This document shows positions 63,800 to 64,000 of a stretch of DNA of 64,000 bases, in pieces. Below the pieces are notes generated by a model that worked only from the letters and a program-made list of their open reading frames with translations, did no database searches and was not told the DNA's origin. The DNA comes from Mimachlamys varia (Eukaryota > Mollusca > Bivalvia > Pectinida > Pectinidae), in contig OX392542.1 of NCBI GenBank assembly GCA_947623455.1, positions 11,415,625-11,479,624 on the forward strand. The letters run 5' to 3'. How positions within the stretch are numbered: position 1 is the first letter of the stretch; every line of letters begins with the position of its first letter. Made by a program: the position numbers and the translations under genes.

Positions 63800-64000
63800 A
63801 AACTTGTATTTTGAGAACTTGATGTTTACTTGGATTTGACAAAGATTTACATGGCGGGTGCCTTCGATGAAGCAGAAGACGCTTACTCTTCTGGAACACC
63901 TGGTCTTATTCTCTTGTACTTTTACAAAGGTCTCCATGTAAATATTTCCTTTGCCATATTTTACCCCAGGTTTAATCTATTTTGTGTTCGGATTATGATT
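63800..64000 (+). repeat. Rep-A copy cut by the window end (+ strand)
   Basis: CTTGGATTTGACAAAGATTT, GATGAAGCAGAAGACGCTTA, CTTCTGGAACACCTGGTCTT, TACTTTTACAAAGGTCTCCA and GTGTTCGGATTATGATT match the reference closely. This is one of the best preserved cores and suggests recent activity of the family. Confidence 0.75.

Overview
This window looks like animal nuclear DNA. It is AT-rich, has spliced genes with long introns, and is full of non-LTR retrotransposon debris, tRNA-derived SINEs, MITE-like inverted repeats and minisatellites. The mix of repeats and the sequence of the proteins suggest a mollusc, probably a bivalve. That assignment is inference, because nothing here fixes the species.

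The window is organised around two complete paralogous genes of the SLC6 family (Na+/Cl--dependent neurotransmitter and osmolyte symporters; closest in motif style to the GABA/taurine/betaine/creatine branch). They lie tail to tail. SLC6-A is on the + strand (ATG 1685, stop 25676; 13 coding exons, 602 aa). SLC6-B is on the - strand (ATG 59417, stop 31515; 13 coding exons, 617 aa). All 12 introns fall at the same positions and phases, and 11 of the 13 exons have equal length. The pair is therefore an inverted duplication. B has 17 extra codons in extracellular loop 2, and the last exons differ by two codons.

Layout: 1-1684, upstream region with degenerate repeats and a duplicated CCAAT/TATA-like block. 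1887-11282, intron 1 of A, holding a broken LINE, a 16-bp minisatellite and tRNA-derived SINEs. 11283-14390, exons 2-5. 14391-21141, intron 5, holding a CCGTAG-rich element, nested repeats, a large palindrome and a 38-bp minisatellite. 21142-25676, exons 6-13; intron 12 is a minisatellite made of copies of the final splice acceptor. 25677-31514, intergenic repeats. 31515-59417, SLC6-B, whose intron 1 holds a 2.4 kb 22-bp satellite, a 36-bp minisatellite and an intact-looking hammerhead ribozyme. 59418-64000, repeats upstream of B.

The points most worth attention are: blocks of near-identity between the paralogs in exons 3-5 with sharp edges, suggesting gene conversion; the tandemly copied splice acceptor; two GC-AG introns around the exon that encodes TM6; different residues in the predicted substrate pocket of the two transporters; a hammerhead ribozyme inside a short repeat present twice; and an unclassified ~400 bp repeat family (Rep-A here) with at least 16 copies or fragments, one of them split by a TTAA-flanked MITE. 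All protein and repeat calls were made by reading the sequence; no database search was run.
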